A DNA stretch of 50,796 bases from Sediminibacterium sp. (GTDB lineage: Bacteria > Bacteroidota > Bacteroidia > Chitinophagales > Chitinophagaceae). Below, in pieces: positions 33,659 to 43,502 of the stretch; the first letter of the stretch is position 1, and each line of letters starts with the position of its first letter. Under the pieces are notes generated by a model. That model did no database searches, was not told where the DNA came from, and saw only the letters and a list, made by a program, of their open reading frames with translations. The position numbers and the translations under genes were made by a program. The stretch is taken from assembly GCA_021300455.1 (NCBI GenBank), contig JAJTDP010000005.1, positions 1 through 50,796 on the forward strand, in the 5' to 3' direction.

Positions 33659-34921
33659 TTAAATATGTACGATTTGATCTCTCCCTGGTCCGTTGGAAAC
33701 ATACTTTACAGGAACGCCTAAGTATTTATTAATAAAATCTATGTAGGTTTTCATGGTTGCAGGTAATTCTTTCTCCTCCTTCATTTTAGTCGTATCAATA
33801 TTCCATCCCTGCATTTTCTTCCAAATAGGGGCCACTGGAGTACCTACTAATTGAAAAGGAACATAATCTATCTCTTTACCTTCCATTTCATAAGCGATAC
33901 CTAATTCTAATTCTTTAAATGTATCTAAAATATCGGCCTTGGTCATAATAATTTGTGTTACACCATTGATCATGCAAGTATATTTAAGTGCCACTAGGTC
34001 AATCCAGCCACATCTTCTTGGCCTGCCGGTAGTAGCTCCAAATTCGCTTCCTAGCTTTCTTAATTCTTCGCCCACCTCATTATGTAATTCAGTAGGGAAG
34101 GGACCGCTACCTACTCTTGTGCAATAAGCTTTTGTGATACCAAATACTTCATTGATTAATTTAGGGGCAATACCTAAACCAGTACATACACCTGCAGAGA
34201 TAGTATTAGAAGAAGTCACAAAAGGGAAGGTACCAAAGTCAATATCTAACATAGAGCCTTGGGCGCCTTCAGCTAGTACTTTTTTGCCTTTTGAAATTTG
34301 ATCGTTAATGAAATATTCGCAATTAATAATGTTCATTGTTTTTAGAAACTCTAAAGCTTCAAAAAACTCAGTTTCCATTTCACTAATATCTTCATTGAAA
34401 TTAAAACTATCTAAAATTTTCTGATGCTTCATTCTTAAAGTAATATACTTGCTAATGAAGTTCTTGTTTAATAGATCGCCTACTCTTAAGGCATTACGAC
34501 CCGTCTTATCCATATAGGCTGGGCCTATTCCTTTTAAAGTAGATCCAATTTTACTCTCACCCTTAGCTAATTCAGAAGCTTTATCTAAAGCGCGGTGGGT
34601 AGGAATAATAATATTAGTTCTCTCAGAAATAAATAAATTCTTTTTTACATCCACACCCATGGCGGCTACCGCATCGCACTCTTTTTTTAATGTAACAGGA
34701 TCTAATACCACCCCATTACCTATAATATTAATTTTATCTTGGTGAAATATACCAGAGGGAATTTGATGTAAAACCATTTTAGTGCCATTCACATATAAAG
34801 TATGACCTGCATTCGGCCCACCTTGAAAACGTGCAATGATGTCGTAGTTAGGAGCGAAATAATCTACAATCTTTCCTTTTCCTTCATCGCCCCATTGGAG
34901 GCCTAAAATTACATCTACCAT
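33659..34921 (-). CDS. purA: Adenylosuccinate synthetase
   Basis: Catalyses GTP-dependent condensation of IMP with aspartate, the first AMP-specific step of purine synthesis. N-terminal phosphate loop 'LGLQWGDEGKGKIVDYFA' with the catalytic Asp, 'GGPNAGHTLYVNGTK' with the catalytic His, 'HQIPSGIFH', 'GSTLKGIGPAYMDKTGR' and 'TTGRPRRCGWIDL' are all present; the terminus 'VKYVSNGPGRDQIV' fits. 420 aa, normal. Single gene with its own promoter box. Confidence 0.96.
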   Translation of the reverse strand: MVDVILGLQWGDEGKGKIVDYFAPNYDIIARFQGGPNAGHTLYVNGTKMVLHQIPSGIFHQDKINIIGNGVVLDPVTLKKECDAVAAMGVDVKKNLFISERTNIIIPTHRALDKASELAKGESKIGSTLKGIGPAYMDKTGRNALRVGDLLNKNFISKYITLRMKHQKILDSFNFNEDISEMETEFFEALEFLKTMNIINCEYFINDQISKGKKVLAEGAQGSMLDIDFGTFPFVTSSNTISAGVCTGLGIAPKLINEVFGITKAYCTRVGSGPFPTELHNEVGEELRKLGSEFGATTGRPRRCGWIDLVALKYTCMINGVTQIIMTKADILDTFKELELGIAYEMEGKEIDYVPFQLVGTPVAPIWKKMQGWNIDTTKMKEEKELPATMKTYIDFINKYLGVPVKYVSNGPGRDQIVHI

Positions 34922-34940
34922 ATTTGTGTATTTGAGAGAG

Positions 34941-34948
34941 CAAAAATA
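34941..34948 (-). promoter_or_regulatory. -7 box for purA (TATTTTTG on the minus strand)
   Basis: Full TAnnTTTG match on the minus strand, predicting a leader of about 15 nt before the purA ATG. Confidence 0.42.
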
Positions 34949-34999
34949 AGTCTTGGCAAGTTTATTACCTATTTAAACCCAAAATAATTAGCTCAACTT

Positions 35000-37258
35000 T
35001 TACACAGTTTCCGTGTCAAATCGAATAACTTGTTGAATACCGTTTAATAACTTAATTCTAGTCACCAATTCTTCCAATTCGTCTTTATCGTGGACATACA
35101 CTTTAATCGTACCCTTAAATAAGCCTTCTGTGGATTCAATCGTGAGGGCAGCTATATTAATTTTTAACTCTCCACTTATAATATGGGTAATTTTATTCAC
35201 CACCCCCACATCGTCTAGGCCAATAATGCTAAGACCTGTTAGGAAGGAGATCTCTTTATTTTTAGCCCACTTGGTTTTCACGACTCTATGACCATAATTC
35301 GCCAAAAGTTGGGTGGCATTGGGACAGTTGTTACGGTGAATTATTAAACCCTTAGCTGTACTCACAAATCCAAACACATCGTCTCCGGGAATAGGGTTGC
35401 AACATTTACCTAAGGTATATTTTATCTTATCACTAGACTCTCCGAAAATAATTAATTCAGAATCCTTTTTGGAAGCTGGTTTAAGCGCAGGGTTCTCCAA
35501 GTATAAATCAGGACTCAAATTCACTGGCTTAGGGGCTTCAATTTTATCTCCTATAACTTGAAATAATTTTAACTCTTTTAAGTCAATGGTTTTAGTAGCT
35601 ATTTTAAATAAAAGATCTAGTTGACTAGCTAGTTTATAATAAAACATGATTTGGTCTATATTATAAGTATTGTATTGCGCACCAATACCCTCTAATTTTC
35701 TTTGCAATGTATATTTACCTTCTTCTGCAATTATTTTCTTCTCTTCTCTTAAAGCATCTTTAATACTATTTTTGGCCTTGGCCGTCACCACACTATTTAA
35801 CCAATCTTCAGAAGGCTTCTGCTTATTACTTGTAATAATTTCAATTTGGTCCCCACTTCTTAATTTATGGCTAATAGGTACGAGCTTATGATTTACTTTG
35901 GCCCCTATACATTTAGAACCAATGGCCGTATGTATATAAAAAGCAAAGTCTAAGGCAGAACTATTGATAGGAAGCATTTTTACATCTCCCTTTGGCGTGT
36001 ACACATAAATTTCTTCTGCTAAAAAAGAGGTTTTAAAATCTTGTAAAAAGTCAATGCCTTCCTCTTGCTGATTACCCAGGGCCTCTCTAATTTGCACAAA
36101 CCATTTATCGAATCGGTCTTCGTTTTGAGAACCTTCTTTGTATTTAAAATGTGCTGCCAACCCTTTTTCGGCAATCTCATTCATTCTCTTCGTTCTTATC
36201 TGTACTTCTACCCATTTTCCATGCGGTCCCATTACCGTGGTGTGTAAGGCTTCATAACCATTACTTTTTGGATTGCTTAACCAGTCTCTTAATCTTTCTG
36301 GAGAAGGGCTATACTCATCCGTGATCATGGAATACACTTTCCAACAATCCTCTTTTTCTTTATCTAAGGGTGAGTTTAAAATAACGCGAATGGCAAATAA
36401 GTCATATACTTCTTCAAAGCTTACTTCCTTCTTTTTTATTTTATTCCAAATAGAGTGAATGCTTTTAGGGCGCCCATGAATTTCAAAGTCAAAACCGGTG
36501 GCCGTTAATTTTTCTTTTAAAGGACGAATAAACTCATTGATATATTTAGTGCGTTCTCTTTTTGTTTCGGCTAATTTTTTAGCAATCTCTTTATATATGG
36601 CAGGCTCCATATATTTCATGGATAAATCCTCTAATTCGGTTTTCACATTGTATAATCCCATACGGTGTGCAAGTGGCGCATATACCCAAATGGTTTCAGA
36701 GGCAATCTTTAATTGCTTCTCTTGCTTCATGGCATCCAATGTGCGCATATTATGTAGCCTGTCTGCTAGCTTAATTAATATAACTCTTGGATCGTCGGTA
36801 AGTGTAAGTAGAATTTTTTTGAAATTTTCTGCTTGCTGACTACTATTGGTATTCATCACCGTAGATATCTTCGTTAAGCCATCTACAATTTTAGCAATCT
36901 CATTTCCAAATTCACTTTTAATATCGTCCAGTGCAATATTGGTATCTTCTACTGTGTCATGCAATAAAGCACAAATAGTACTTCTCACACCCAGGCCAAT
37001 TTCTTCCACACAAATCATAGCCACGGCAAGAGGATGCAATACATAAGGCTCTCCACTTTTTCTACGCATGGTTTTATGCGCTTCTGCGGCCATCTCAAAG
37101 GCAGTGCGAAGTAACTCCTTATCTCCTTTTTTTAATTTTTCTCTTAGTGCCCTTAATAATGCACGATAATGACGAACAATTTCTTTTTTTTCTTGTTCTT
37201 CATCTAAATTGTAATTTGTTACAATCTCAGCATTGGTATTGATATTCAAGGCTTCCAT
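35000..37258 (-). CDS. Bifunctional (p)ppGpp synthetase/hydrolase, Rel/SpoT family
   Basis: Controls the stringent response by making and degrading (p)ppGpp. The hydrolase HD domain is intact ('ALLHDTVEDTNIAL', His100-Asp101), followed by the synthetase domain ('FEIHGRPKSIHSIWNKIKKK', 'YDLFAIRVIL', 'KWVEVQIRTKRMNEIAEKGL'), TGS ('IYVYTPKGDVKMLP'), a zinc-finger/CC region ('CCNPIPGDDVFGFVSTAKGL') and C-terminal ACT. An upstream start at 37363 is open, but the family begins near 'MEALNINTNAE', and the promoter box at 37266-37273 lies inside the extension, so 37258 (752 aa) is chosen. Transcript predicted leaderless. Confidence 0.93.
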   Translation of the reverse strand: MEALNINTNAEIVTNYNLDEEQEKKEIVRHYRALLRALREKLKKGDKELLRTAFEMAAEAHKTMRRKSGEPYVLHPLAVAMICVEEIGLGVRSTICALLHDTVEDTNIALDDIKSEFGNEIAKIVDGLTKISTVMNTNSSQQAENFKKILLTLTDDPRVILIKLADRLHNMRTLDAMKQEKQLKIASETIWVYAPLAHRMGLYNVKTELEDLSMKYMEPAIYKEIAKKLAETKRERTKYINEFIRPLKEKLTATGFDFEIHGRPKSIHSIWNKIKKKEVSFEEVYDLFAIRVILNSPLDKEKEDCWKVYSMITDEYSPSPERLRDWLSNPKSNGYEALHTTVMGPHGKWVEVQIRTKRMNEIAEKGLAAHFKYKEGSQNEDRFDKWFVQIREALGNQQEEGIDFLQDFKTSFLAEEIYVYTPKGDVKMLPINSSALDFAFYIHTAIGSKCIGAKVNHKLVPISHKLRSGDQIEIITSNKQKPSEDWLNSVVTAKAKNSIKDALREEKKIIAEEGKYTLQRKLEGIGAQYNTYNIDQIMFYYKLASQLDLLFKIATKTIDLKELKLFQVIGDKIEAPKPVNLSPDLYLENPALKPASKKDSELIIFGESSDKIKYTLGKCCNPIPGDDVFGFVSTAKGLIIHRNNCPNATQLLANYGHRVVKTKWAKNKEISFLTGLSIIGLDDVGVVNKITHIISGELKINIAALTIESTEGLFKGTIKVYVHDKDELEELVTRIKLLNGIQQVIRFDTETV

Positions 37259-37265
37259 CTTCTTA

Positions 37266-37299
37266 CGAAAATACGTAAAAGCGCTAGGATTTTTACAAA
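37266..37299 (-). promoter_or_regulatory. Promoter of the rel/spoT gene
   Basis: Minus strand -7 TATTTTCG (37266-37273, one mismatch to TAnnTTTG) with -33 TTTG (37296-37299) 22 bp away. The box ends 7 nt before the ATG at 37258, so the message would be leaderless or nearly so. Confidence 0.45.
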
Positions 37300-37315
37300 G
37301 AACAAACAGATAGTG

Positions 37316-37323
37316 TAACTTTG
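37316..37323 (+). promoter_or_regulatory. -7 box for the second ABC exporter (TAACTTTG)
   Basis: Full TAnnTTTG match ending 7 nt before the ATG at 37331; predicts a leaderless transcript. It lies back to back with the rel/spoT promoter in a 72-bp divergent region. Confidence 0.48.
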
Positions 37324-37330
37324 ATCCGCT

Positions 37331-39133
37331 ATGCCCAGCAAAGAACCCAAGAAAATATTTCAATTATCGCTTTTAAAACGCGTTTTTTCGTTTGTACAGC
37401 CCTACCGCTCTGTGTTTTTGGCAGCTGTTTTTCTGTCCATCATTCTTGCCTTTACCACCCCTGTAAGGCCTTATTTAATTCAGGCTACAGTGAATGCGGC
37501 TATTGGTAAAACGGTGAACCTGCCTTTTTGGGTAAATTGGTTTTTACCAGGCAATGCTTTTGAATCGGTGATACATCTTATCTTATCTATTACTTTATTT
37601 CAGGTGGCCTTTATCATTTTTGAAACCATCATGCGCTTTTTTTTCACTTTTGGTATGGCATGGTTAGGGCAGCAAGTTATTAGAGATTTACGCAATAAAG
37701 TGTATGATAAAATTATGCATTGGGAAATGCGCCAGTTCGATAAAACACCCATTGGCACTTTAACCACACGCACCATTAATGATATTGAAAGTATCAATGA
37801 TATTTTTTCTGATGGACTTATTCCCATTTTAGCAGACTTACTTACTATTATAGTAACCCTCACCACTATGTTTGTAATAGATTGGAGATTGACATTAATT
37901 TGTTTGATTCCTTTTCCTATTATGATGGTGGCTACTTATTTTTTTAAAGAAAGCGTTAATAAAAGTTTTATACAAGTAAGAAATGCTGTAGCTGCTTTAA
38001 ATGCTTTTGTGCAAGAACATATTTCTGGTATGCAAGTGGTGCAAACTTTTGCGGCAGAAGAAAAGGAAATGTCTAAGTTTACTACAATTAATGAAGGGCA
38101 TAAGCAAGCCAATATAAGAGCCATTTTTGCTTATTCAGTTTTCTTTCCGGTAGTGGAAGTAGTTTTAGCTTTAAGTATCGGTTTAATTGTATGGTGGGTG
38201 GCAGATAGGTCTTTAGATGCGGGTTTATTAGTAGCATTCATTTTATTTTTAAATCAAATTTTTAGACCCCTTCGAATGATTGCCGATAAATTCAATGTGC
38301 TACAAATGGGTATGGTGGCGGCCGAGCGCGTATTTAAGATTTTAGACAATAAAGATGTTACACTCAATGAAGGAACCTATGCGCCTGAAAAAATACAAGG
38401 TAAAATAGAATTTCAAAATGTTTGTTTTGCGTATAACGAGCCCAATTTTGTTTTAAAGAATATAAATTTTACAGTGCAAGCGGGCGAGACTATTGCACTC
38501 GTCGGACAAACAGGTTCTGGTAAAACTTCTATTATAAGTATACTCAATCGTTTGTATCCTTATCAATCGGGAAGTATATTATTAGATGATCATGTTATTG
38601 AATCTTTTGCACTAGGTCGATTGCGCGCTTCTGTTGGCGTAGTATTACAAGATGTATTTTTATTTTCAGGCTCGGTCTATGATAATATTACACTGCGCAA
38701 TACAAGTATTACCAAAGAGCAAGTACATGAAGCGGCTAAGATGATAGGTATGCACGATTTTATCATGCAACTTCCTGGCGGCTATGATTATCCAGTTATG
38801 GAAAGAGGAGCTACCTTAAGTTTAGGTCAAAGACAATTATTAAGTTTTATCAGGGCTTTTTTATACAACCCTTCCATATTAATTTTAGACGAAGCCACTT
38901 CTTCCATCGATACCGAAAGTGAACAGCTTATTGAAAAAGCGATTGAAACCTTAATCAAGGGCAGAACTTCTATTGTTATTGCCCACCGCCTCTCGACTAT
39001 CCGAAAAGCCTCAAAAATCATTGTTTTAAACAAGGGAGAAATCATGGAAATGGGCACGCATAATGAGCTTTTAGCTATAGGTGGTTTTTATGCAAAATTG
39101 AGTGAAATGCAGTTTGAACAAAAGAAATCTTGA
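37331..39133 (+). CDS. ABC exporter, fused membrane and ATPase domains
   Basis: 600-aa half-transporter, inner membrane, expected homodimer or heterodimer. Six hydrophobic segments in the first 320 residues; ATPase with Walker A 'VGQTGSGKTS' (about residue 390), Q-loop 'GVVLQDVFLFSG', Walker B 'SILILDEATSSID' and switch His in 'IVIAHRLSTI'. The signature is 'LSLGQRQLLSFIRAF' instead of the usual LSGGQ: the second Gly is Leu-Gly ('LSLGQ'), a known variant that still supports ATP hydrolysis in some exporters. Drug/lipid exporter type; substrate unknown. Divergent from rel/spoT. Confidence 0.9.
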   Translation: MPSKEPKKIFQLSLLKRVFSFVQPYRSVFLAAVFLSIILAFTTPVRPYLIQATVNAAIGKTVNLPFWVNWFLPGNAFESVIHLILSITLFQVAFIIFETIMRFFFTFGMAWLGQQVIRDLRNKVYDKIMHWEMRQFDKTPIGTLTTRTINDIESINDIFSDGLIPILADLLTIIVTLTTMFVIDWRLTLICLIPFPIMMVATYFFKESVNKSFIQVRNAVAALNAFVQEHISGMQVVQTFAAEEKEMSKFTTINEGHKQANIRAIFAYSVFFPVVEVVLALSIGLIVWWVADRSLDAGLLVAFILFLNQIFRPLRMIADKFNVLQMGMVAAERVFKILDNKDVTLNEGTYAPEKIQGKIEFQNVCFAYNEPNFVLKNINFTVQAGETIALVGQTGSGKTSIISILNRLYPYQSGSILLDDHVIESFALGRLRASVGVVLQDVFLFSGSVYDNITLRNTSITKEQVHEAAKMIGMHDFIMQLPGGYDYPVMERGATLSLGQRQLLSFIRAFLYNPSILILDEATSSIDTESEQLIEKAIETLIKGRTSIVIAHRLSTIRKASKIIVLNKGEIMEMGTHNELLAIGGFYAKLSEMQFEQKKS

Positions 39134-39237
39134 GCAATCTTTTAATGAATTGGTTATCAGCTAATTATAACTTTATTATAATAAATATATTGGCTTAATT
39201 TCTATTGAAATTTATGCAGTCGCATATGCTTATTTCT

Positions 39238-39245
39238 TATCTTTG
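39238..39245 (+). promoter_or_regulatory. -7 box for the ATP synthase operon (TATCTTTG)
   Basis: Full TAnnTTTG match 20 bp before the atpB ATG, predicting a leader of about 16 nt. No clear -33 at 19-21 bp. Confidence 0.5.
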
Positions 39246-39265
39246 CAGCAAATTTTGAAATTAGT

Positions 39266-40348
39266 ATGGTCCTTCAGCGCCTTAAACCTTTAATGGTATT
39301 CAGTTTTGTAAGTATTTTTTTATTAAATACTATTACTTTATTTGCAAATGAAAAAGCAGCTGCTGCTAATGAAGAAGGTAGTTTTAATGTAACCCAAACT
39401 ATTTTGGAGCATATTAAAGACGACCACAGCTGGCATTTATGGGGTCATACTTCTATTGCTTTACCTGTTATATTTTATACACCAGCAGGCCTTGAAGTTT
39501 TTTCTTCAGCAAAACTAATTGACGAACATCATGAGCCTGTTGTATATAAAGGTAAGTTTGATTACAAATTAGTAGAAGGTAAAGCTAAAATAGTCAATGC
39601 TGCCGGTGAAGTAGATGAAGCCGCCAGTAAAAAATTATGGGATTTTTCTATCACTAAAAACGTAGCAAGTTTATTTATATCTGTTATTATTTTGTTGTTA
39701 GTCGTATTAACTGCTGCAGGCGCTTATAAAAAAACAGGTATTTCTTCAGCCCCTAAAGGCGTTCAATCAATTTTAGAGCCTATTGTAATATTTGTAAGAG
39801 ATGAAATTGCCCTTCCAAATATTGGCGCTAAGCGTTTTGCTAAACACATGCCATTCTTATTAACGATATTCTTTATCATATTAACCAATAATTTTTTAGG
39901 CTTAATTCCTATTTTTCCAGGTGGCGCGAATGTAAGTGGTAATATTGCTTTCACCATGACCTTGGCGGTTTGTGTTTTTATCGTAGTGAATTTAAGTTCT
40001 AATAAAAACTATTGGCAGCATATTTTTTGGATGCCAGGTATGCATTGGTCTATGAAATTATTTTTAGCACCTATTGAATTTATTGGAGTGTTTACAAAGC
40101 CTATTTCATTAATGATTCGATTGTTTGCCAATATCACAGCAGGGCATATATTAGTCTTAAGCTTGGTTTGTTTGGTATTTATTTTCAAAACAGTATACGC
40201 AGCAGCAGTTGCAGTGCCATTTGTAATTTTTATATTCATGATAGAATTGCTAGTCGCTTTTCTACAAGCTTATATTTTTACCATGCTTACTGCTATGTAT
40301 ATTGGAATGGCATCGGAGGAAGCGCATCATGATCAAGCACATCATTAA
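39266..40348 (+). CDS. atpB: ATP synthase F0 subunit a
   Basis: Membrane stator subunit forming the two proton half-channels against the c ring. The essential arginine is in 'PISLMIRLFANITAGHIL', and later helices follow the family pattern ('FLQAYIFTMLTAMYIGMA'). The N-terminus is a signal-peptide-like segment ending 'TLFANEKAAA' plus about 100 residues of periplasmic sequence, a long extension usual for Bacteroidota. 360 aa. Ends His-rich ('EEAHHDQAHH'). First gene of atpBEFHA; 44 bp before atpE. Confidence 0.95.
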   Translation: MVLQRLKPLMVFSFVSIFLLNTITLFANEKAAAANEEGSFNVTQTILEHIKDDHSWHLWGHTSIALPVIFYTPAGLEVFSSAKLIDEHHEPVVYKGKFDYKLVEGKAKIVNAAGEVDEAASKKLWDFSITKNVASLFISVIILLLVVLTAAGAYKKTGISSAPKGVQSILEPIVIFVRDEIALPNIGAKRFAKHMPFLLTIFFIILTNNFLGLIPIFPGGANVSGNIAFTMTLAVCVFIVVNLSSNKNYWQHIFWMPGMHWSMKLFLAPIEFIGVFTKPISLMIRLFANITAGHILVLSLVCLVFIFKTVYAAAVAVPFVIFIFMIELLVAFLQAYIFTMLTAMYIGMASEEAHHDQAHH

Positions 40349-40374
40349 AATAATTATAAATTTTTTTTCAATAA

Positions 40375-40605
<231 letters not shown>

Positions 40606-40628
40606 TCTATCAAAAGATTTCCAAAAAT

Positions 40629-40669
40629 ATTATAGGCCCTAGCACAGGGCGATGGGCCTATAATTTTTT
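40629..40669 (+). terminator. Terminator-like hairpin between atpE and atpF
   Basis: ATTATAGGCCC (40629-40639) and GGGCCTATAAT (40654-40664) form a perfect 11-bp stem with a 14-base loop, followed by six T (40664-40669). It lies 24 bp after the atpE stop, inside the operon, where partial termination would enrich atpE messages. An internal 'CCC...GGG' in the loop allows an alternative fold. Confidence 0.72.
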
Positions 40670-40686
40670 AAACAAAGCGTTGTAGA

Positions 40687-40726
40687 AAAAGATTTTAAAA
40701 GAAAAGATTTTAGATAAAAGATTTTA
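40687..40726 (+). repeat. Three short direct repeats before atpF
   Basis: AAAAGATTTTA occurs at 40687-40697, 40702-40712 and 40716-40726, with periods of 15 and 14 bp, in the 145-bp atpE-atpF gap; a decayed copy lies near 40611. The same core forms the duplication at the end of rplS. Confidence 0.6.
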
Positions 40727-40750
40727 AATCATTAAGATAAATTAAGGATT

Positions 40751-41260
40751 ATGTTTTTAGAAATAAACCCATTAGTGTTGCCAGATATCGGATTGGTATT
40801 TTGGAATACTGTTGCCTTTATTGGACTACTTTTTGTATTGGGCAAGTTTGCTTGGAAGCCTATGTTGAAAGCGATTTCAGACAGAGAGCAAGGCATAGAG
40901 GATTCTTTGGCCAAGGCTGATAAGATGAAAGCAGATTTAACTGCTATGCAAAATGAAAATGAAATTTTATTAGCTAAAGCAAGAGAAGAAAGAGCTACCC
41001 TTATCAAAGAGGCGAAAGAAGCTTCTGAGAAAATGATAGCAGAGGCGAAGGATAAAGCGAAGTCTGAATATGAAAGAATTGTAGCGGACGCGCAAGTGGC
41101 TATCAACCAACAAAAAAATGCAGCCTTAACAGAGGTGAAAAACCAAGTGGGTAACTTAGTGGTGGAAGTAGCAGAGAAAGTTTTAAGTCGTGAGCTTGCA
41201 AATAAAGCAGATCAAGAAACTTATATTAAGCAGTTGTCCGAAGGAGTTAAGTTAAACTAA
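40751..41260 (+). CDS. atpF: ATP synthase F0 subunit b
   Basis: 169-aa peripheral stalk subunit: one N-terminal membrane helix ('LVFWNTVAFIGLLFVLGKFAWKP', in parts) followed by a long charged coiled coil rich in Ala, Lys and Glu. The pattern 'LGKFAWKPMLKAISDRE' after the helix is typical. Separated from atpE by an unusual 145-bp gap with a hairpin; 10 bp before atpH. Confidence 0.92.
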   Translation: MFLEINPLVLPDIGLVFWNTVAFIGLLFVLGKFAWKPMLKAISDREQGIEDSLAKADKMKADLTAMQNENEILLAKAREERATLIKEAKEASEKMIAEAKDKAKSEYERIVADAQVAINQQKNAALTEVKNQVGNLVVEVAEKVLSRELANKADQETYIKQLSEGVKLN

Positions 41261-41270
41261 ATTTTAAAAG

Positions 41271-41831
41271 ATGCCCAACGCACGTTTAGCAGGTAGATAC
41301 GCAAAGAGCTTATTAGATTTGGCCACAGAGCAAGGTCAATTAGAGACCGTGTATGCCGATATGAAATATATTCAAGCGGCATGTCATGCTAGTAGCGAAT
41401 TTGTAAATATGTTACGCAGTCCTATCATTAAAGCCGATCAAAAAAATAGTATCATTAATGAAGTGCTTAAAAATAAAGTAGGTACATTGACCAATTCATT
41501 CACTGTACTTTTGGTTAAAAAAGGAAGAGAATTAGAATTACCTGAAATGGCTGCTGCCTTTATTGAGCAGTATAATGTCATCAACGGAATACATCAAGTT
41601 ACTTTAACCACTGCAGTGGCCGTTAGTGAGGACATTAAAACATCAATAGCACAAAAAGTTAAAACAGCTGCACAATTTAAAACTGTTGAATTGACTACAA
41701 AAATTGACGAAAGTTTAATTGGAGGTTTTATTTTGGAGTTTAATAACAAATTAGTAGACGCGAGTATTGCTAGAGATTTAAAAGACATTAAAAAACAATT
41801 TTTGAACAACGAGTTCAGGAGTAAAATATAA
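41271..41831 (+). CDS. atpH: ATP synthase F1 subunit delta
   Basis: 186-aa stalk-linking subunit (OSCP homologue). The N-terminal six-helix domain begins 'RLAGRYAKSLLDLATEQGQL' and the C-terminal 'VDASIARDLKDIKKQF' preceded by 'IDESLIGGFILEFNNKL' is the family signature. 26 bp before atpA. Confidence 0.93.
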   Translation: MPNARLAGRYAKSLLDLATEQGQLETVYADMKYIQAACHASSEFVNMLRSPIIKADQKNSIINEVLKNKVGTLTNSFTVLLVKKGRELELPEMAAAFIEQYNVINGIHQVTLTTAVAVSEDIKTSIAQKVKTAAQFKTVELTTKIDESLIGGFILEFNNKLVDASIARDLKDIKKQFLNNEFRSKI

Positions 41832-41857
41832 ATAATCATACATTAAAATAGACTGTT

Positions 41858-43435
41858 ATGGCGGACATTAAACCAGATGAAATTTCGGCAATTCTTAGAC
41901 AACAATTAAGCAACTTTAATGCTTCAGCAGATTTAGAAGAAGTAGGAACTGTATTACAGGTGGGTGATGGTATTGCCCGTGTTTATGGTTTGAATGGTGT
42001 GAGAAGTGGTGAGTTAGTTGAATTTGAGAATGGTACTAAAGCTATTGCGCTTAACCTTGAAGAAGACAATGTGGGTGTGGTATTGATGGGTGATAGTAAA
42101 GGTATCAAAGAAGGAAACAAAGTAAAAAGAACAGGCGAGATTGCTTCTATTAAAGTAGGAGATGGTCTTGCAGGTCGTGTTATCAATACATTAGGAGAGC
42201 CTATCGATGGTAAGGGTCCAATTAAAGGTGACTTATATGAAATGCCATTGGAGCGTAAAGCACCAGGGGTAATTTTTCGTGAGCCAGTTAAAGAACCATT
42301 ACAAACAGGTATCAAGGCTATCGATGCGATGATTCCTATTGGACGTGGACAACGTGAGTTAGTCATTGGTGATCGTCAAACAGGTAAAACAGCTATTTGT
42401 GTAGATACTATTATCAATCAAAAAGAATTTTTTGATGCAGGTAAACCAGTGTACTGTATCTATGTAGCCATTGGACAAAAAGCATCTACTATTGCAGGTG
42501 TAATGAAAACATTAGAAGACAATGGTGCGATGGCATATACTATTATAGTAGCGGCTCCAGCGGCAGATCCTGCTCCACTTCAATTCTACGCTCCATTTGC
42601 GGGTGCAGCTATTGGAGAGTTCTTCCGTGATACAGGTCGTCCAGCATTAATTGTTTACGATGATTTATCTAAGCAAGCGGTGGCTTATCGTGAGGTTTCT
42701 TTATTATTACGTCGCCCTCCAGGACGTGAAGCTTATCCTGGTGATGTATTCTATTTGCATAGTCGTTTATTAGAGCGTGCTGCAAAAGTTATTGCCAATG
42801 ATGAAGTAGCTAAAAACATGAACGATTTACCAGCTTCTATTAAGCATTTAGTAAAAGGCGGTGGTTCATTAACAGCATTGCCGATAATTGAAACACAGGC
42901 GGGTGACGTTTCTGCATACATTCCTACCAACGTAATTTCTATTACCGATGGACAAATTTTCTTAGAAGGTAACTTGTTTAACGCGGGTATTCGTCCAGCG
43001 ATTAACGTAGGTATCTCTGTAAGTCGTGTGGGTGGTAATGCGCAAATTAAATCCATGAAAAAAGTATCTGGTACTTTGAAATTAGACCAGGCCTTATACC
43101 GTGAGTTGGAAGCCTTCTCGAAATTTGGTGGCGACTTAGATGCAGCTACTAAATCGGTAATTGATAAAGGTGCAAGAAACGTTGAAATCTTAAAGCAAGC
43201 GCAGTACACTCCATTCTCAGTGGAGAAACAAGTAGCCATTATATACCTAGGTACCAATGGTTTATTGAAAGAAGTAGCAGTGCGTAAGGTGAAAGAATTT
43301 GAAGCCCATTTCTTATTAGAGATGACTAACAAATTGCCGAATGTACTTGCTGAATTTAAGAAAGGCAACTTGCCTGAAGATGGTTTGAAGCAAATGGTTG
43401 AATTAGCCAATAGCATCATACCTCAATACAAATAG
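41858..43435 (+). CDS. atpA: ATP synthase F1 subunit alpha
   Basis: 525-aa non-catalytic nucleotide-binding subunit of the F1 hexamer. N-terminal '[16 protein letters not shown]', P-loop '[10 protein letters not shown]', '[15 protein letters not shown]', '[20 protein letters not shown]', the arginine finger region '[20 protein letters not shown]' and C-terminal helices all present. Last ATP synthase gene here: a terminator follows, and atpG, usually next, is absent, as are atpD and atpC, which are commonly separate in Bacteroidota. Confidence 0.97.
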   Translation: MADIKPDEISAILRQQLSNFNASADLEEVGTVLQVGDGIARVYGLNGVRSGELVEFENGTKAIALNLEEDNVGVVLMGDSKGIKEGNKVKRTGEIASIKVGDGLAGRVINTLGEPIDGKGPIKGDLYEMPLERKAPGVIFREPVKEPLQTGIKAIDAMIPIGRGQRELVIGDRQTGKTAICVDTIINQKEFFDAGKPVYCIYVAIGQKASTIAGVMKTLEDNGAMAYTIIVAAPAADPAPLQFYAPFAGAAIGEFFRDTGRPALIVYDDLSKQAVAYREVSLLLRRPPGREAYPGDVFYLHSRLLERAAKVIANDEVAKNMNDLPASIKHLVKGGGSLTALPIIETQAGDVSAYIPTNVISITDGQIFLEGNLFNAGIRPAINVGISVSRVGGNAQIKSMKKVSGTLKLDQALYRELEAFSKFGGDLDAATKSVIDKGARNVEILKQAQYTPFSVEKQVAIIYLGTNGLLKEVAVRKVKEFEAHFLLEMTNKLPNVLAEFKKGNLPEDGLKQMVELANSIIPQYK

Positions 43436-43459
43436 TATTATATAATATTAAATTGATAT

Positions 43460-43487
43460 ATAACCCCGAACTATGTTTGGGGTTATT
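43460..43487 (+). terminator. Hairpin terminator after atpA
   Basis: ATAACCCCGAA (43460-43470) pairs with TTTGGGGTTAT (43476-43486) with one G-U pair and a 5-base loop CTATG. The tail is only moderately T-rich (TTGTTATAAT). It closes the ATP synthase operon and precedes the next gene start at 43503 by 16 bp. Confidence 0.68.
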
Positions 43488-43502
43488 TGTTATAATCTTA
43501 GT

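Noticed and set aside
37259..37363. Longer N-terminus for the Rel/SpoT gene
   Set aside because: The 35 extra residues are hydrophobic and Cys-containing, unlike the family, and overlap both divergent promoters.
42751..43419. 222-codon open frame antisense to atpA
   Set aside because: It is the opposite strand of the highly conserved atpA; composition and lack of any domain show it is a shadow frame.
43473..43502. Start of the ABC ATPase at 43473
   Set aside because: That ATG is in the loop of the atpA terminator; family members start at the ATG equivalent to 43503.
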